Shown here: piece after piece, positions 35,064 through 43,719 of the stretch
Layout: every line of letters starts with the position of its first letter
Position numbering within the stretch: position 1 is the first letter of the stretch
From: Planctomycetota bacterium
GTDB taxonomy: Bacteria; Planctomycetota; Phycisphaerae; UBA1845
NCBI GenBank assembly: GCA_030616775.1
Contig: JAUWWQ010000035.1
Coordinates: forward strand, 1-44,878
Length of the DNA: 44,878 nt
Reading direction: 5' to 3'
The notes under the pieces: model-generated
Seen by the model: the letters and a program-made list of their open reading frames with translations, nothing else
What the model was told of the DNA's origin: nothing
The model's database searches: none
Position numbers and translations under genes: made by a program

Positions 35064-36470
35064 TCACGGCCAGGTATGCCGCCGGGAGTAACCCAGGAAA
35101 TTCAGAAAAACCTCTTGGGTCAAGACCGGAACCGCGAGTGTCTTCGCTGCTGCAAGCGTTTCGAGGTATCGATCATACACCCGCTTCTGGGCAGCAGCCC
35201 GCCGGGCCTGTTCGGACGATCCTTCCGCCGTGGACCTGGGCCGACGCGGAGCCCCGCCGAGCACGACAAAATCGGTCAGGGCGGTAAGCTCGGACGACAG
35301 GGTCCCACCCCAATCGGTGATCATCGCTTCGATTGTGGCGGCGCCGTACGGGTCAGTTGCCCCGTCATGATTGAGATCGAATTCCCCCACCACCACAAAA
35401 CTGACCGCACGGTCGCGATCGTAGATGGGATTGGCGATCAGATCGCCTTCCAGAATGACTTCGTCGGGCGCAATGCCGACAATCTTGCACTCTGCAGATA
35501 TGTTGTCGATCGAGACCACCTCGATCTGGGCCTTGGCTCGACCATCCGGTGGAATCCCCGAGCGGGGTGAATACACCGCGAATGTCAATCCGAGAACCAG
35601 CCGGTTCTTCCGCCCGAGGTCGATAAACACGACCTCGTCGCCGGGAGCGGCCCTTAAGATCGTCCCGTCCGGCTGCCGCGCGGTTGACAGCTCCTGTGGA
35701 CCGATCATCTGACCCCCGAACTTGTCCTGTAGCGCGGTGACGCGTTCCTGGAGTTGGGCGACCCGGTCTTCAAAGGCGGCGCTCCGCTGCCGCTCCTTTG
35801 TCAGATCGGCGTCGCTTTGCTTGTCACGCTCGGCAAACCTGCGCTCCAGGTTGGCCACCTCATCATCACGTTCCTTGCGGTACCGATTACGATCCTTTTC
35901 CACGTCTGCGAGTTGATCACCCAGCTCTTTTGCACGCTTGTCGAAGTTGCTGCTTTGCTGCGTATTGGCCACCAGAAGCTCGTCAGTATTGGCCTCAAGC
36001 TCGGCTACACGCTGTTCCGCATCGCCCCGTAGAGCGTGATCGGCGCTGAACGCTTCGTAGAGCATTGTTAACGCCTCGTGGTAGGAAATGTCCTGGTAAC
36101 TTTCGGGTTCGGGTACCAGGCGATCACCGCGGATGGTTCGCAAAATGCCCTCGAGCTCGTCCCGGACCGCGGAGGCATCGCCAATCGACTCCCCCGTAGC
36201 CAATCGGGCGGTCTCGCTTCGAGCCTCCTCCAACAAACCGACCACGGTCGGTCCTCCCTTGCTGGCATTTTTGAAAAGTGGTACGGAGTTGCGCTCGGCC
36301 GGGCTGATCAGCCGCAGGTTGTCTTCCGTTAGACGCGCGTTCTCACTACGCAACTCATCTTGACCCGTCCAGAAGTAGAACAGAAACACCGTCGACGTCG
36401 CCCCCCAAGCGGCGAACACAATCAACCATACCGTCACGGAACCGATGCCTTGCAGTTGCCCTCTGGCCAT
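35064..36470 (-). CDS. Membrane-anchored coiled-coil protein with BRCT-like C-terminus
   Basis: From ATG 36470 the protein is 468 residues; the longer frame above it lacks coding character. One membrane segment lies near 11-33 (VTVWLIVFAAWGATSTVFLFYFW). A long coiled coil follows, from about 155 to 265 (QRVAELEANTDELL, LGDQLADVEKDRNRYRKERD). A beta-rich region comes next, then VSFVVVGEFDLNHDG and a segment with the TIEAMITDWGGTLSSELT pattern of a BRCT-like fold. Membrane anchor plus coiled coil suggests a structural or scaffolding role. Function is unknown. Confidence 0.75.
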   Translation of the reverse strand: MARGQLQGIGSVTVWLIVFAAWGATSTVFLFYFWTGQDELRSENARLTEDNLRLISPAERNSVPLFKNASKGGPTVVGLLEEARSETARLATGESIGDASAVRDELEGILRTIRGDRLVPEPESYQDISYHEALTMLYEAFSADHALRGDAEQRVAELEANTDELLVANTQQSSNFDKRAKELGDQLADVEKDRNRYRKERDDEVANLERRFAERDKQSDADLTKERQRSAAFEDRVAQLQERVTALQDKFGGQMIGPQELSTARQPDGTILRAAPGDEVVFIDLGRKNRLVLGLTFAVYSPRSGIPPDGRAKAQIEVVSIDNISAECKIVGIAPDEVILEGDLIANPIYDRDRAVSFVVVGEFDLNHDGATDPYGAATIEAMITDWGGTLSSELTALTDFVVLGGAPRRPRSTAEGSSEQARRAAAQKRVYDRYLETLAAAKTLAVPVLTQEVFLNFLGYSRRHTWP

Positions 36471-36845
36471 AGTGAGCGATCTCCAAGAGACTCTGCACGG
36501 TGTAAGCTTACGCGTGGCATGCCTCTCCGCGCTTGGCGGAGATAGGCATGAGAGAACACGAGCATGCTTATCTGCTTCGCGCGAAAGCATGCCGCCCGCC
36601 GGACCGGGATTCTGACGCGGATTGCCGGGGCAAGTCCGGTCCTGCTCGAGGCCACGCGCGGGCCAGCCTGCCCGCTCTTCCACATTCGCACCGGGCAAGG
36701 TGCAGGGCGCTACCGCCACTGCCGTACCGAATTGTTGTTGACCAGAGTCGGTCTGTCAAGAACGACAGTAGTCCCGGGAATGCTCGACACGGGGCCCACC
36801 CGCCGGGCACCCATTTGTCGCCACCAAGGGACTCATTTGCACAGG
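36471..36845. other. Intergenic region with two strong hairpins
   Basis: No gene is seen. CATGCCT-CTCCGC and GCGGAG-AT-AGGCATG form a long hairpin with a small bulge (36518-36550). GCATGCTT (36562-36569) and AAGCATGC (36585-36592) form a second stem. They lie between two minus-strand genes, downstream of the secreted protein gene and upstream of the coiled-coil gene, and may end the first transcript. Confidence 0.5.
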
Positions 36846-39359
36846 CTACGGCCCGCCGGTGTTTCCCTGAAGCGCCTTAATGTCGTCCAGGTCGATGTCG
36901 TCGTCCTCGTCGAAGTCGAAATACAGGGTGCATTCGGCGGAGGGGCTGACGTAGCCAGTGGCGCCGAACGGACCGGTGTAGCAGCACTGGACGCCCGCCC
37001 AGTCGCGCAAATCGCGGTCGCCGTCGCTATCGTAGTCGCCAATCAAACAACCGTCCCGACAGGGCGACTCGATACAGTCGGGCATCCCTCCGCTCGGGAT
37101 GCAGGCATAGCAGAGGTAGAAATCGTAGCAGAACCCCGAGGGCCAACAACATCGGCACTGATCCGGGCACCGGCAGGCACCCTCCGGCGAGGTCAGCGGG
37201 CACAGGTCGAAGCAATCAAAGATGCCGTCATTATCGGCGTCCTCGAAGGTATCGCATTCATCGGGGATGCCGTCATGGTCACAGTCCGGCTCGCATTCAT
37301 CGGGGATGGTGTTCTCATTGCAGTCGTTGCTCATAGCGCTGGCAATGTCATACGAGTCCGCGACGCCGTTGGCGTTGCAGTCCGGCTCGCACTCATCGGG
37401 GATGTCATTTTGGTTGCAGTCCACACTTTCGCCACAGGGCGGCTGGCAACCTTCACCGCAACTTATGTCACAAAGATCCGCGATGTCGTTGTTGTTGCAG
37501 TCCAGGAAATCGAGCGAGGGGCCGGTGATTCTGGCCGCCACTTCGTCCGGCTCGCCCGGCTTGAACAGACCAATGATCACCACAGTCGAGCCGGGACCTA
37601 CGTTGGCGTCGAACCAGAAGTTGTAGATCGTGTCGAATCGCAAGGCGTTGGCGTTGGGATTGACGTCGTTACTCTCCGTCGACCAGGTGATGGTCCCGCC
37701 TTCGACGGTCGCCGGCCAATCGGTCAAGTCATATATCTCACCGCTATGATAATCCACGTCGTGGAACCCGATGTTCTGAACCACAGCACCGCGTGGCAGG
37801 GGCACGCTTAATGAACCGGCGGAACGGTCGGAGTTGAGATTTTGGAGGGCATATTCGTAGTGCCAAAAGCCGTTATCAAGGTCCGTTGCCTTGGCCGCCA
37901 AGATGAACAAGCCCTCCCCCGGTACCTGGATGTCGGTTTCCATGACCGAGGAGTCGGTATCCTGCCACGCACGGACAGCCGGCTGCTGGCGCTGGGTCAC
38001 CCCGGTGACGAAGACGTTGTAGGTATTGGGCGGCCAGGGCGGCTGGTCAGGCGGCGCTTCCGTTACCACCGCCACCGGCCGATATGAGGCGCTGTTGTTC
38101 TGAGTTCCTGCAGCGCAATCGTCCGGGTGGACGTAGTGGCCCTCGACGAAGTAACGCGCCCCCTGGTTCAAGGTGGGGTCGATGTCAACATCGTGCACCT
38201 GCAACCGCTTCCCGATCACCGGCTTCGGTTCCGGTGCGGTCCACGGATAGGGGAAATAGCCGGTATGGGCGTTGGCATCGGATCGCAGACTCATGTTGTC
38301 CTGGACACCATTCAGGTAAGCAGAATACGGATCGGAGCAACCCACGCCGAGGCTCGTTCCAAAGGGGACCGGGTCCAGGCACGGGCCGCAAAGGCTTTGC
38401 GAAACGGCGTAGAAGCCGTGCTTCACCCAACTCATCCCAATCTGCTCGAATCGGCCGTCCTTGAGCCGATACATGTTGCTAATGATGAGCGGGTGATCGT
38501 TGGTGTGGGCAATCCAGCTTGCCCTTTCATCACCAATGTTGCACGCGTTAGTTCCAACCGAATAGGCGGTAATGTCACCCACCCGGCCGAAGCGAATAAC
38601 GCTCTGCAAGTTCCCGATGATGACATCGGAGCCAATAACCCCAGCCACAGTGCCCTCGTCGCTGGAAGGCGCACCTGTCCGGTCTGCCTCCGTGGATCGG
38701 ACACTCTTGGCATCCTCGATTGGGGCGGCGGTGCCACTCGGACGAAGGCTCGCATCGACGGTCATCACTCCAATGACGATCCCAGCCGTTCCCGGGAAGC
38801 CTAGCTCGTTGGCCCATGATTCGGCCACCGACAGCTCACCGACCAACCGTAGGTTCTGCTGAGCAGCGGAGAAATCGGTCATTACCGACGGCAATTCGAA
38901 CACCACACGCCGATCATCCTGCCCGCCCAGGTTGCTAGTTACCGTCCAAACACCGCTCGCACCCACTCCAATGGCTAGATTTCCGATAACCACACGATCG
39001 CCGAGTCCGGTGAGCAGGAGCGCTCCGGTAGTTCGTGCGGTTCCGCTAACAGTCCCTTCATGTACACCCTTGACCGTTTCGACCTGCAAAGTCGATGAAG
39101 GTTGGACAGTGAACGTCAACTCGTCGCCGACATGGTCCTGATACTTTTTGCCCACGGTCGTGACGTTCCATCCAAGCTCCTTGAGGGTCCACTGGTCAAA
39201 CACGATCCAGGCCGTCCCGCCATGGGCCGTGTAGATATGCCTTTGGTCTGCAGCTAATCCTGCAGACCCTGCACCAGCCCGCATCGTAACCACGGCCACT
39301 CCAACGACGGTCAGTGCAAATGCCACCAGGTTTCTTACTGTTCTCACCTGCTTCACCAT
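36846..39359 (-). CDS. Large secreted protein with thrombospondin-3-like calcium repeats and dockerin-like end
   Basis: From ATG 39359, six bases after a GAGGAGG, the protein is 837 residues. A signal peptide (LVAFALTVVGVAVVTMRAGAG) leads into about 500 residues of beta-rich sequence without a family I can name. Then come repeats of CNQNDIPDECEPDCN type (about 640-700), a TSP3-like DADNDGIFDCFDLCP, a Cys-rich part and a dockerin-like pair (GDYDSDGDRDLRDWAGVQCC, YFDFDEDDDIDLDDIKALQG). The calcium repeats suggest a cell-surface or matrix protein. A 415-codon antisense frame over this region is a by-product of the repeats. Confidence 0.85.
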   Translation of the reverse strand: MVKQVRTVRNLVAFALTVVGVAVVTMRAGAGSAGLAADQRHIYTAHGGTAWIVFDQWTLKELGWNVTTVGKKYQDHVGDELTFTVQPSSTLQVETVKGVHEGTVSGTARTTGALLLTGLGDRVVIGNLAIGVGASGVWTVTSNLGGQDDRRVVFELPSVMTDFSAAQQNLRLVGELSVAESWANELGFPGTAGIVIGVMTVDASLRPSGTAAPIEDAKSVRSTEADRTGAPSSDEGTVAGVIGSDVIIGNLQSVIRFGRVGDITAYSVGTNACNIGDERASWIAHTNDHPLIISNMYRLKDGRFEQIGMSWVKHGFYAVSQSLCGPCLDPVPFGTSLGVGCSDPYSAYLNGVQDNMSLRSDANAHTGYFPYPWTAPEPKPVIGKRLQVHDVDIDPTLNQGARYFVEGHYVHPDDCAAGTQNNSASYRPVAVVTEAPPDQPPWPPNTYNVFVTGVTQRQQPAVRAWQDTDSSVMETDIQVPGEGLFILAAKATDLDNGFWHYEYALQNLNSDRSAGSLSVPLPRGAVVQNIGFHDVDYHSGEIYDLTDWPATVEGGTITWSTESNDVNPNANALRFDTIYNFWFDANVGPGSTVVIIGLFKPGEPDEVAARITGPSLDFLDCNNNDIADLCDISCGEGCQPPCGESVDCNQNDIPDECEPDCNANGVADSYDIASAMSNDCNENTIPDECEPDCDHDGIPDECDTFEDADNDGIFDCFDLCPLTSPEGACRCPDQCRCCWPSGFCYDFYLCYACIPSGGMPDCIESPCRDGCLIGDYDSDGDRDLRDWAGVQCCYTGPFGATGYVSPSAECTLYFDFDEDDDIDLDDIKALQGNTGGP

Positions 39360-39860
39360 CACCGCCTCCTCGTGACCCGGGAATATAGGAATGTATGATC
39401 GGATTGGCTTTTGAGAGCACCTGGCTCCGGTACGCTCCCTTTGCCCCAGCTCCCGGGTGTCGCACCACGATCCCGCAAGACGGATGCCGCGCGCAAATGT
39501 AAGGACACTTCGCCCCACAGGGGCATCAACGCCCACAACGGATCAAACACCCCTAAGGCCCCCAAATCAGGCCATTGCGGTTTACGACCTTGAACTTTAT
39601 GGTACCCTCATATCGCCGAAATGTCAATCGAAACGATCTCGTCGCCAGGGACGTCAATCGGGCAAGTACCGGACCCGCGGCCGCATGAGTGGCGGGTAGC
39701 CGGTCGGACGCGGGGCGCGCGGAAACACTACAGTAATCTCGAAGTGCGCCTGGTACTGCTTGGCTGCGTGCATTTCAGGACGTCCACCGGGACAGGCCCA
39801 TAGATTGTATAGCGCGCTGTAAACGGCGCAAGGACTGGTATGTACCGCGAAGCCTACACC
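39360..39860. other. 500-bp intergenic region
   Basis: No gene, repeat or RNA was recognised. It must contain the promoter of the secreted protein gene (minus strand); only its ribosome site at about 39365-39371 is clear. Confidence 0.4.
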
Positions 39861-40658
39861 CTATTCTTCACCAGGTTGTTGTGCGGGTAGGCTGCCGAAG
39901 CGTTGGTCCCAGAAGACTCGAAACTGCCGACGGGACCGCTCGAACATTTCAAAGACTAGCCCCTGACCCCTGTCGTAATATCTCTTTGGTCGTGCTCCAA
40001 GGGTAACTTCCACATCGAACTGATCCGACCCGCGGAGCACAGTCAGCACCACGGGCGTACCAGGTCCGCGAACCCGAATCAGTTCTCCAAATGCCTGGGC
40101 CACCTGCACGTCGACTGCGCTTATCGGTTCTTCGTCCAGGGCGATTATCACATCCATCGCCTGGAGCTCCACCTTTTCCGCAGCAGTTCCTTCAATCACT
40201 CGTCCCACCTGAATCCCAACGTGGCCTTTCTGAATTCGGGCGTCGTCATCGTGAGTGATCGGGAAACGACGTTGCTGGATCCCAAGAAACGCGTTGCGGT
40301 CGTACACGTGATGGTTTAGGTAGGACTCGTGCACGATTCTCTCTATCAGCAACCGGGCTTCGAGTTGTTCGGTTCCGTGATAGGCAGTCCGAAGCTGGGC
40401 GGAAGCTGGAGGGCCGATCTTGATCAAACGCGAGGTTGCGGTTTCCCGCTCAGTAAAATGCGGGGAACCAAGCTGTGATATCAGGGTGGCGATCTCGGAC
40501 GCCAGCTTCTCGTCATGGGGCCGTTGGAAATCCTCGCCCGACTCCAATTCGACGTCCGGTGCGGCCTTTGGCTCCGGCGCGGTTTGGCCTAGGACCGCCT
40601 CGGGTGAAAGCGCCAGCAAAAGCACTGTACCCAACAATAGACCCCGCATGGCTGTCAC
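39861..40658 (-). CDS. Exported PDZ-domain protein
   Basis: This 265-residue protein has a signal peptide (MRGLLLGTVLLLALSPEAVLG). A helical middle region (about 45-115) contains ISQLGSPHFTERETATSRLI, a pattern common in planctomycete HEAT-like segments. A PDZ domain follows at about 145-225 (GHVGIQVGRVIEGTAAEKV, MDVIIALDEEPISAVD). There is no protease domain. The start is six bases after the stop of the aminotransferase gene, so the two are co-transcribed, although the functions do not obviously connect. Confidence 0.82.
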   Translation of the reverse strand: MTAMRGLLLGTVLLLALSPEAVLGQTAPEPKAAPDVELESGEDFQRPHDEKLASEIATLISQLGSPHFTERETATSRLIKIGPPASAQLRTAYHGTEQLEARLLIERIVHESYLNHHVYDRNAFLGIQQRRFPITHDDDARIQKGHVGIQVGRVIEGTAAEKVELQAMDVIIALDEEPISAVDVQVAQAFGELIRVRGPGTPVVLTVLRGSDQFDVEVTLGARPKRYYDRGQGLVFEMFERSRRQFRVFWDQRFGSLPAQQPGEE

Positions 40659-40664
40659 TCCGTG

Positions 40665-41780
40665 TTAAAGCCGTTTGCGCAACTCGCCGCAGACTCTGTC
40701 CACATCCTCCTCGGTCAGCTCATGGTGAAAAGGCAGGGCGATCGTCCTTGCCGCAAGGGCCTCGCAGACCGGGAAATCACCAGGTTTGTATCCGAACCGC
40801 TCAACGTAAAACGGCTGAAGGTGAATCGGTGCGAAATAGTTGCTGCACCCGATGCCGTGAGCATCCAACTCTCCAAGAATCCGATCGCGGTCTGCTTGAT
40901 CATATTCGTCGGACAGGCGAACGACAAAGACGAACCAGCTCATCTCCACCTCGGGGTGAACCTTCTGGAGTTGCACCCGTGGCTCATTGGCCAGCCGTTG
41001 CTGATAGAGAGATTGCACGCGGCGCCGCGCGGCAATGATCTCATCAATTCGATTGAGCTGGGCGATCCCCAAGGCACAGTTAATGTCGCTTATCCGGTAA
41101 TTGTAGCCCAGTCGCAGGTGGGCAAGCCATCCGCCGTTGGCCTCACGTCCCTGATTGCGGATCGATCGGCACAAGCGGGCTAGATCTGCATCATCGGTGA
41201 CAATCATGCCGCCCTCGCCGGTGGTGATCTGCTTGTTCGGGTAGAATCCGAAGACCCCGGCATCTCCGAGCGATCCGGCGGGCTTACCCCGATACCGGCT
41301 GCCGAGGGCCTCGCAGGAGTCTTCGATCACACGAAGGTCATGGCGCCGGGCAACCGCAAGGATCGGATCCATGTCGGCCACCTGGCCGAAAACGTCCACC
41401 GGAACGATCGCCTTCGTCTGTGCGGTGACAGCCGGTTCGATGAGGCCGGGGTCGATGTTCCACGTCTTAGGGTCAATGTCCACGAAAACCGGCTTGGCAC
41501 CCTCCATCAGTGGGCAACTGGCCGACGCCACGAACGAAAAGGGCGACGTGATGACCTCGTCGCCAGGTCCGATCTCGATGGCCCGGATCAACAGATGCAG
41601 CCCGGCGGTACCGCTGGAGCAGGCGACGGCCTCTTTCGTCCCGCAGTACCGCGTGAAGGCCGCTTCAAACTCCGCCAGTTTTGGCCCCAGGCTCAGATGC
41701 GGCGTGCGGAGGACGGCCACAACCGCATCAATCTCGGCTTGGGTGATGTTCGGACGGGCCAGAGGTATCGACTGGGACAT
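40665..41780 (-). CDS. DegT/DnrJ/EryC1/StrS family sugar aminotransferase
   Basis: This 371-residue PLP enzyme has ACSSGTAGLHLLIRA for cofactor phosphate binding, VIEDSCEALGSRYRG, the PLP lysine near 182 in GFYPNKQITTGEGG and GYNYRISDINCALGIAQL. Family members transaminate keto-sugar nucleotides for surface polysaccharides. It is divergent from a UDP-sugar dehydrogenase gene; dehydrogenase plus aminotransferase is the pairing used to make UDP-amino-uronic acids. The exact sugar is unknown. Confidence 0.9.
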   Translation of the reverse strand: MSQSIPLARPNITQAEIDAVVAVLRTPHLSLGPKLAEFEAAFTRYCGTKEAVACSSGTAGLHLLIRAIEIGPGDEVITSPFSFVASASCPLMEGAKPVFVDIDPKTWNIDPGLIEPAVTAQTKAIVPVDVFGQVADMDPILAVARRHDLRVIEDSCEALGSRYRGKPAGSLGDAGVFGFYPNKQITTGEGGMIVTDDADLARLCRSIRNQGREANGGWLAHLRLGYNYRISDINCALGIAQLNRIDEIIAARRRVQSLYQQRLANEPRVQLQKVHPEVEMSWFVFVVRLSDEYDQADRDRILGELDAHGIGCSNYFAPIHLQPFYVERFGYKPGDFPVCEALAARTIALPFHHELTEEDVDRVCGELRKRL

Positions 41781-41886
41781 TTTCGTGCGTCGCGCTGTCA
41801 GCGAGATTCCATGAACTTACCAGGGCAACCCGAGCCCCACGCGAGCTTTAGGTTTCAGCACCCGAGACTTATTTCAGCGTCGCGCT

Positions 41887-41937
41887 TTGCGAACGCCTGT
41901 CGAAACACATTATAGTATCGGTTTGTCGTCACCGATA
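41887..41937 (+). promoter_or_regulatory. Promoter with overlapping inverted repeat upstream of the UDP-sugar dehydrogenase
   Basis: TTGCGA (41887-41892) and TATAGT (41911-41916) are separated by 18 bases, a fair housekeeping-type promoter. TATCGGT (41916-41922) and ACCGATA (41931-41937) form a perfect 7-bp inverted repeat right at the expected transcription start. It could be an operator or a hairpin at the 5' end of a leader of about 150 bases. Confidence 0.5.
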
Positions 41938-42074
41938 TGCCTTCGGCCTAGTTAGGTGGACGTTATGACCCAGGTGTGCTGCCGGGCTCCAACCGGCGCA
42001 ATGCAGGCGATGATCTTGTGTCGACGTACTGAATCGCGGCGTCCTACGCCTGACCCCAACAAGGAGGCCCGAAT

Positions 42075-43472
42075 ATGCCCTACTCACCCGAGATACTCAT
42101 CATGAAGCCCAAACCAGCCGCCGATATGACCCGCCGACCCGTCCGCCCTCTGCTTTCGGAAGACTCCTGGCACGACGCCGTCAAGCGCCGCACAGTTCGC
42201 GTCGGCATCGTCGGCATGGGATACGTGGGCCTTCCACTGATGCGCACCTTCTGCGGTGCAGGCTTTTCCTGTCTGGGTTTCGATGTCGATTCAGTCAAGG
42301 TCGATCGACTCAATGCCGGCAAGAGTTACATCAACCACATCCCCTCATCGCTCATCAAGCGGGTTGTCTCGGAGGGGCGGTTCCGCGCTAGTGACGACCC
42401 TAGGTCACTCCGACAATGCAACGCCATCCTCATCTGCGTCCCCACGCCGCTGACCAAGACGCGCGAACCGGACATGAGCTTCGTAGAGAGCACTGCCCAT
42501 TTGATCGCCGATCATTTGCGGCGCGGTCAACTTATCGTCCTGGAAAGCACCACCTACCCGGGTACCACTCGCGAGCTGATCAAACCCATCCTGGAAGCAA
42601 GCGGTCTTAAGGCCGAGAGAGACTTCTTCCTGGCCTATTCCCCGGAGCGCGAGGATCCCGGCCGCACCGATCACACCACGGAGACGATCCCCAAGGTCGT
42701 CGGCGGCTTGGGCCCGCAAAGCCGCAGGATTGCCCTGGCCCTGTACGGTGCAGCCGTCAAACAGACGGTACCGGCCTCGAGCTGTGAAGTCGCGGAAGCG
42801 TCCAAGATCCTCGAGAATGTCTACCGCTGCGTCAACATCGCCATGATCAACGAGCTGAAAATGCTGTTCGATCGGATGGGCATCGATGTGTGGGAGGTCA
42901 TACAGGCCGCCTCGAGCAAACCCTTCGGCTTTCAGCCCTTCTACCCGGGTCCCGGCCTGGGCGGCCACTGCATTCCCATTGATCCTTTCTATCTGACCTG
43001 GAAGGCCCGACAATATGACATGACCACCCGATTCATCGAGCTAGCCGGCCAGATCAACACCTCCATGCCGGAGTACGTTATTGCCCGCCTGAGCGAGGCC
43101 CTCAACACAAAGAAGAAGGCGATCAACGGATCGAAGATTCTCGTGCTGGGACTGGCCTACAAGAAGGATGTCGATGACATACGTGAGTCACCGTCGATAG
43201 AGCTGATTGAGATGCTCAGGAGTCTCGGCGCCAAGGTCGACTACAACGATCCGCACGTTCCGCGCACGCCCAAGCAACGTGAACACGACTTACGCATGAC
43301 CAGCAAGAAACTTACGGAGACAACGCTCAAGTCCTATGACTGCGTTCTGATCGCCACTGACCATTCCGCCTACGACTACGACTGGATCGTCAAGCACGCA
43401 AGGCTCGTCGTCGATACCCGCAACGCCACGGTCAACGTCAAAACCAGCCGAAAAAAGATCGTCAAAGCGTGA
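42075..43472 (+). CDS. UDP-N-acetylglucosamine/UDP-glucose 6-dehydrogenase (WbpA/TviB-like)
   Basis: This 465-residue nucleotide-sugar dehydrogenase has the NAD site VGIVGMGYVGLPL near 44-56, CVPTPLTKTREPD, ESTTYPGTTREL, AYSPEREDPG, the catalytic C299 in GPGLGGHCIPIDPFYL and a C-terminal domain with LGLAYKKDVDDIRESPS. The HCIPIDPFYL form is that of WbpA-type UDP-GlcNAc dehydrogenases more than plain UDP-glucose dehydrogenase. AAGGAGG (42060-42066) is eight bases before the ATG. An N-terminal extension of about 40 residues precedes the fold. Confidence 0.9.
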   Translation: MPYSPEILIMKPKPAADMTRRPVRPLLSEDSWHDAVKRRTVRVGIVGMGYVGLPLMRTFCGAGFSCLGFDVDSVKVDRLNAGKSYINHIPSSLIKRVVSEGRFRASDDPRSLRQCNAILICVPTPLTKTREPDMSFVESTAHLIADHLRRGQLIVLESTTYPGTTRELIKPILEASGLKAERDFFLAYSPEREDPGRTDHTTETIPKVVGGLGPQSRRIALALYGAAVKQTVPASSCEVAEASKILENVYRCVNIAMINELKMLFDRMGIDVWEVIQAASSKPFGFQPFYPGPGLGGHCIPIDPFYLTWKARQYDMTTRFIELAGQINTSMPEYVIARLSEALNTKKKAINGSKILVLGLAYKKDVDDIRESPSIELIEMLRSLGAKVDYNDPHVPRTPKQREHDLRMTSKKLTETTLKSYDCVLIATDHSAYDYDWIVKHARLVVDTRNATVNVKTSRKKIVKA

Positions 43473-43719
43473 GGTCCGCTGTACAGACCACAGAAAGTCG
43501 CAGGGTTTCTCATGCGGACGGAGTGCACCTGAACAGAACCGCGACTATCAGGGAGCGGCCTGGTGGGTGGCCTATGTTCTTTCGAACGGGGTCACGACCT
43601 CTTGGCTAGCGTGATGGATTATGTCAGGTAACTATCCCGATTGACATTCCAACCCACGAGCAGGTATGCTACAGAGTAACAACTGTGATACCGGAGTCTT
43701 GCGTCAGACGGAGACCGAC

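Noticed and set aside
34668-35570. 300-codon plus-strand frame downstream of the FGE-like gene
   Set aside because: It crosses palindromic repeats and then runs antisense to the coiled-coil gene, with no domain.
36564-37811. 415-codon plus-strand frame
   Set aside because: It is antisense to the calcium repeats of the secreted protein. Its DVVVVAV-type translation is an artefact of the repeated Asp/Cys codons.
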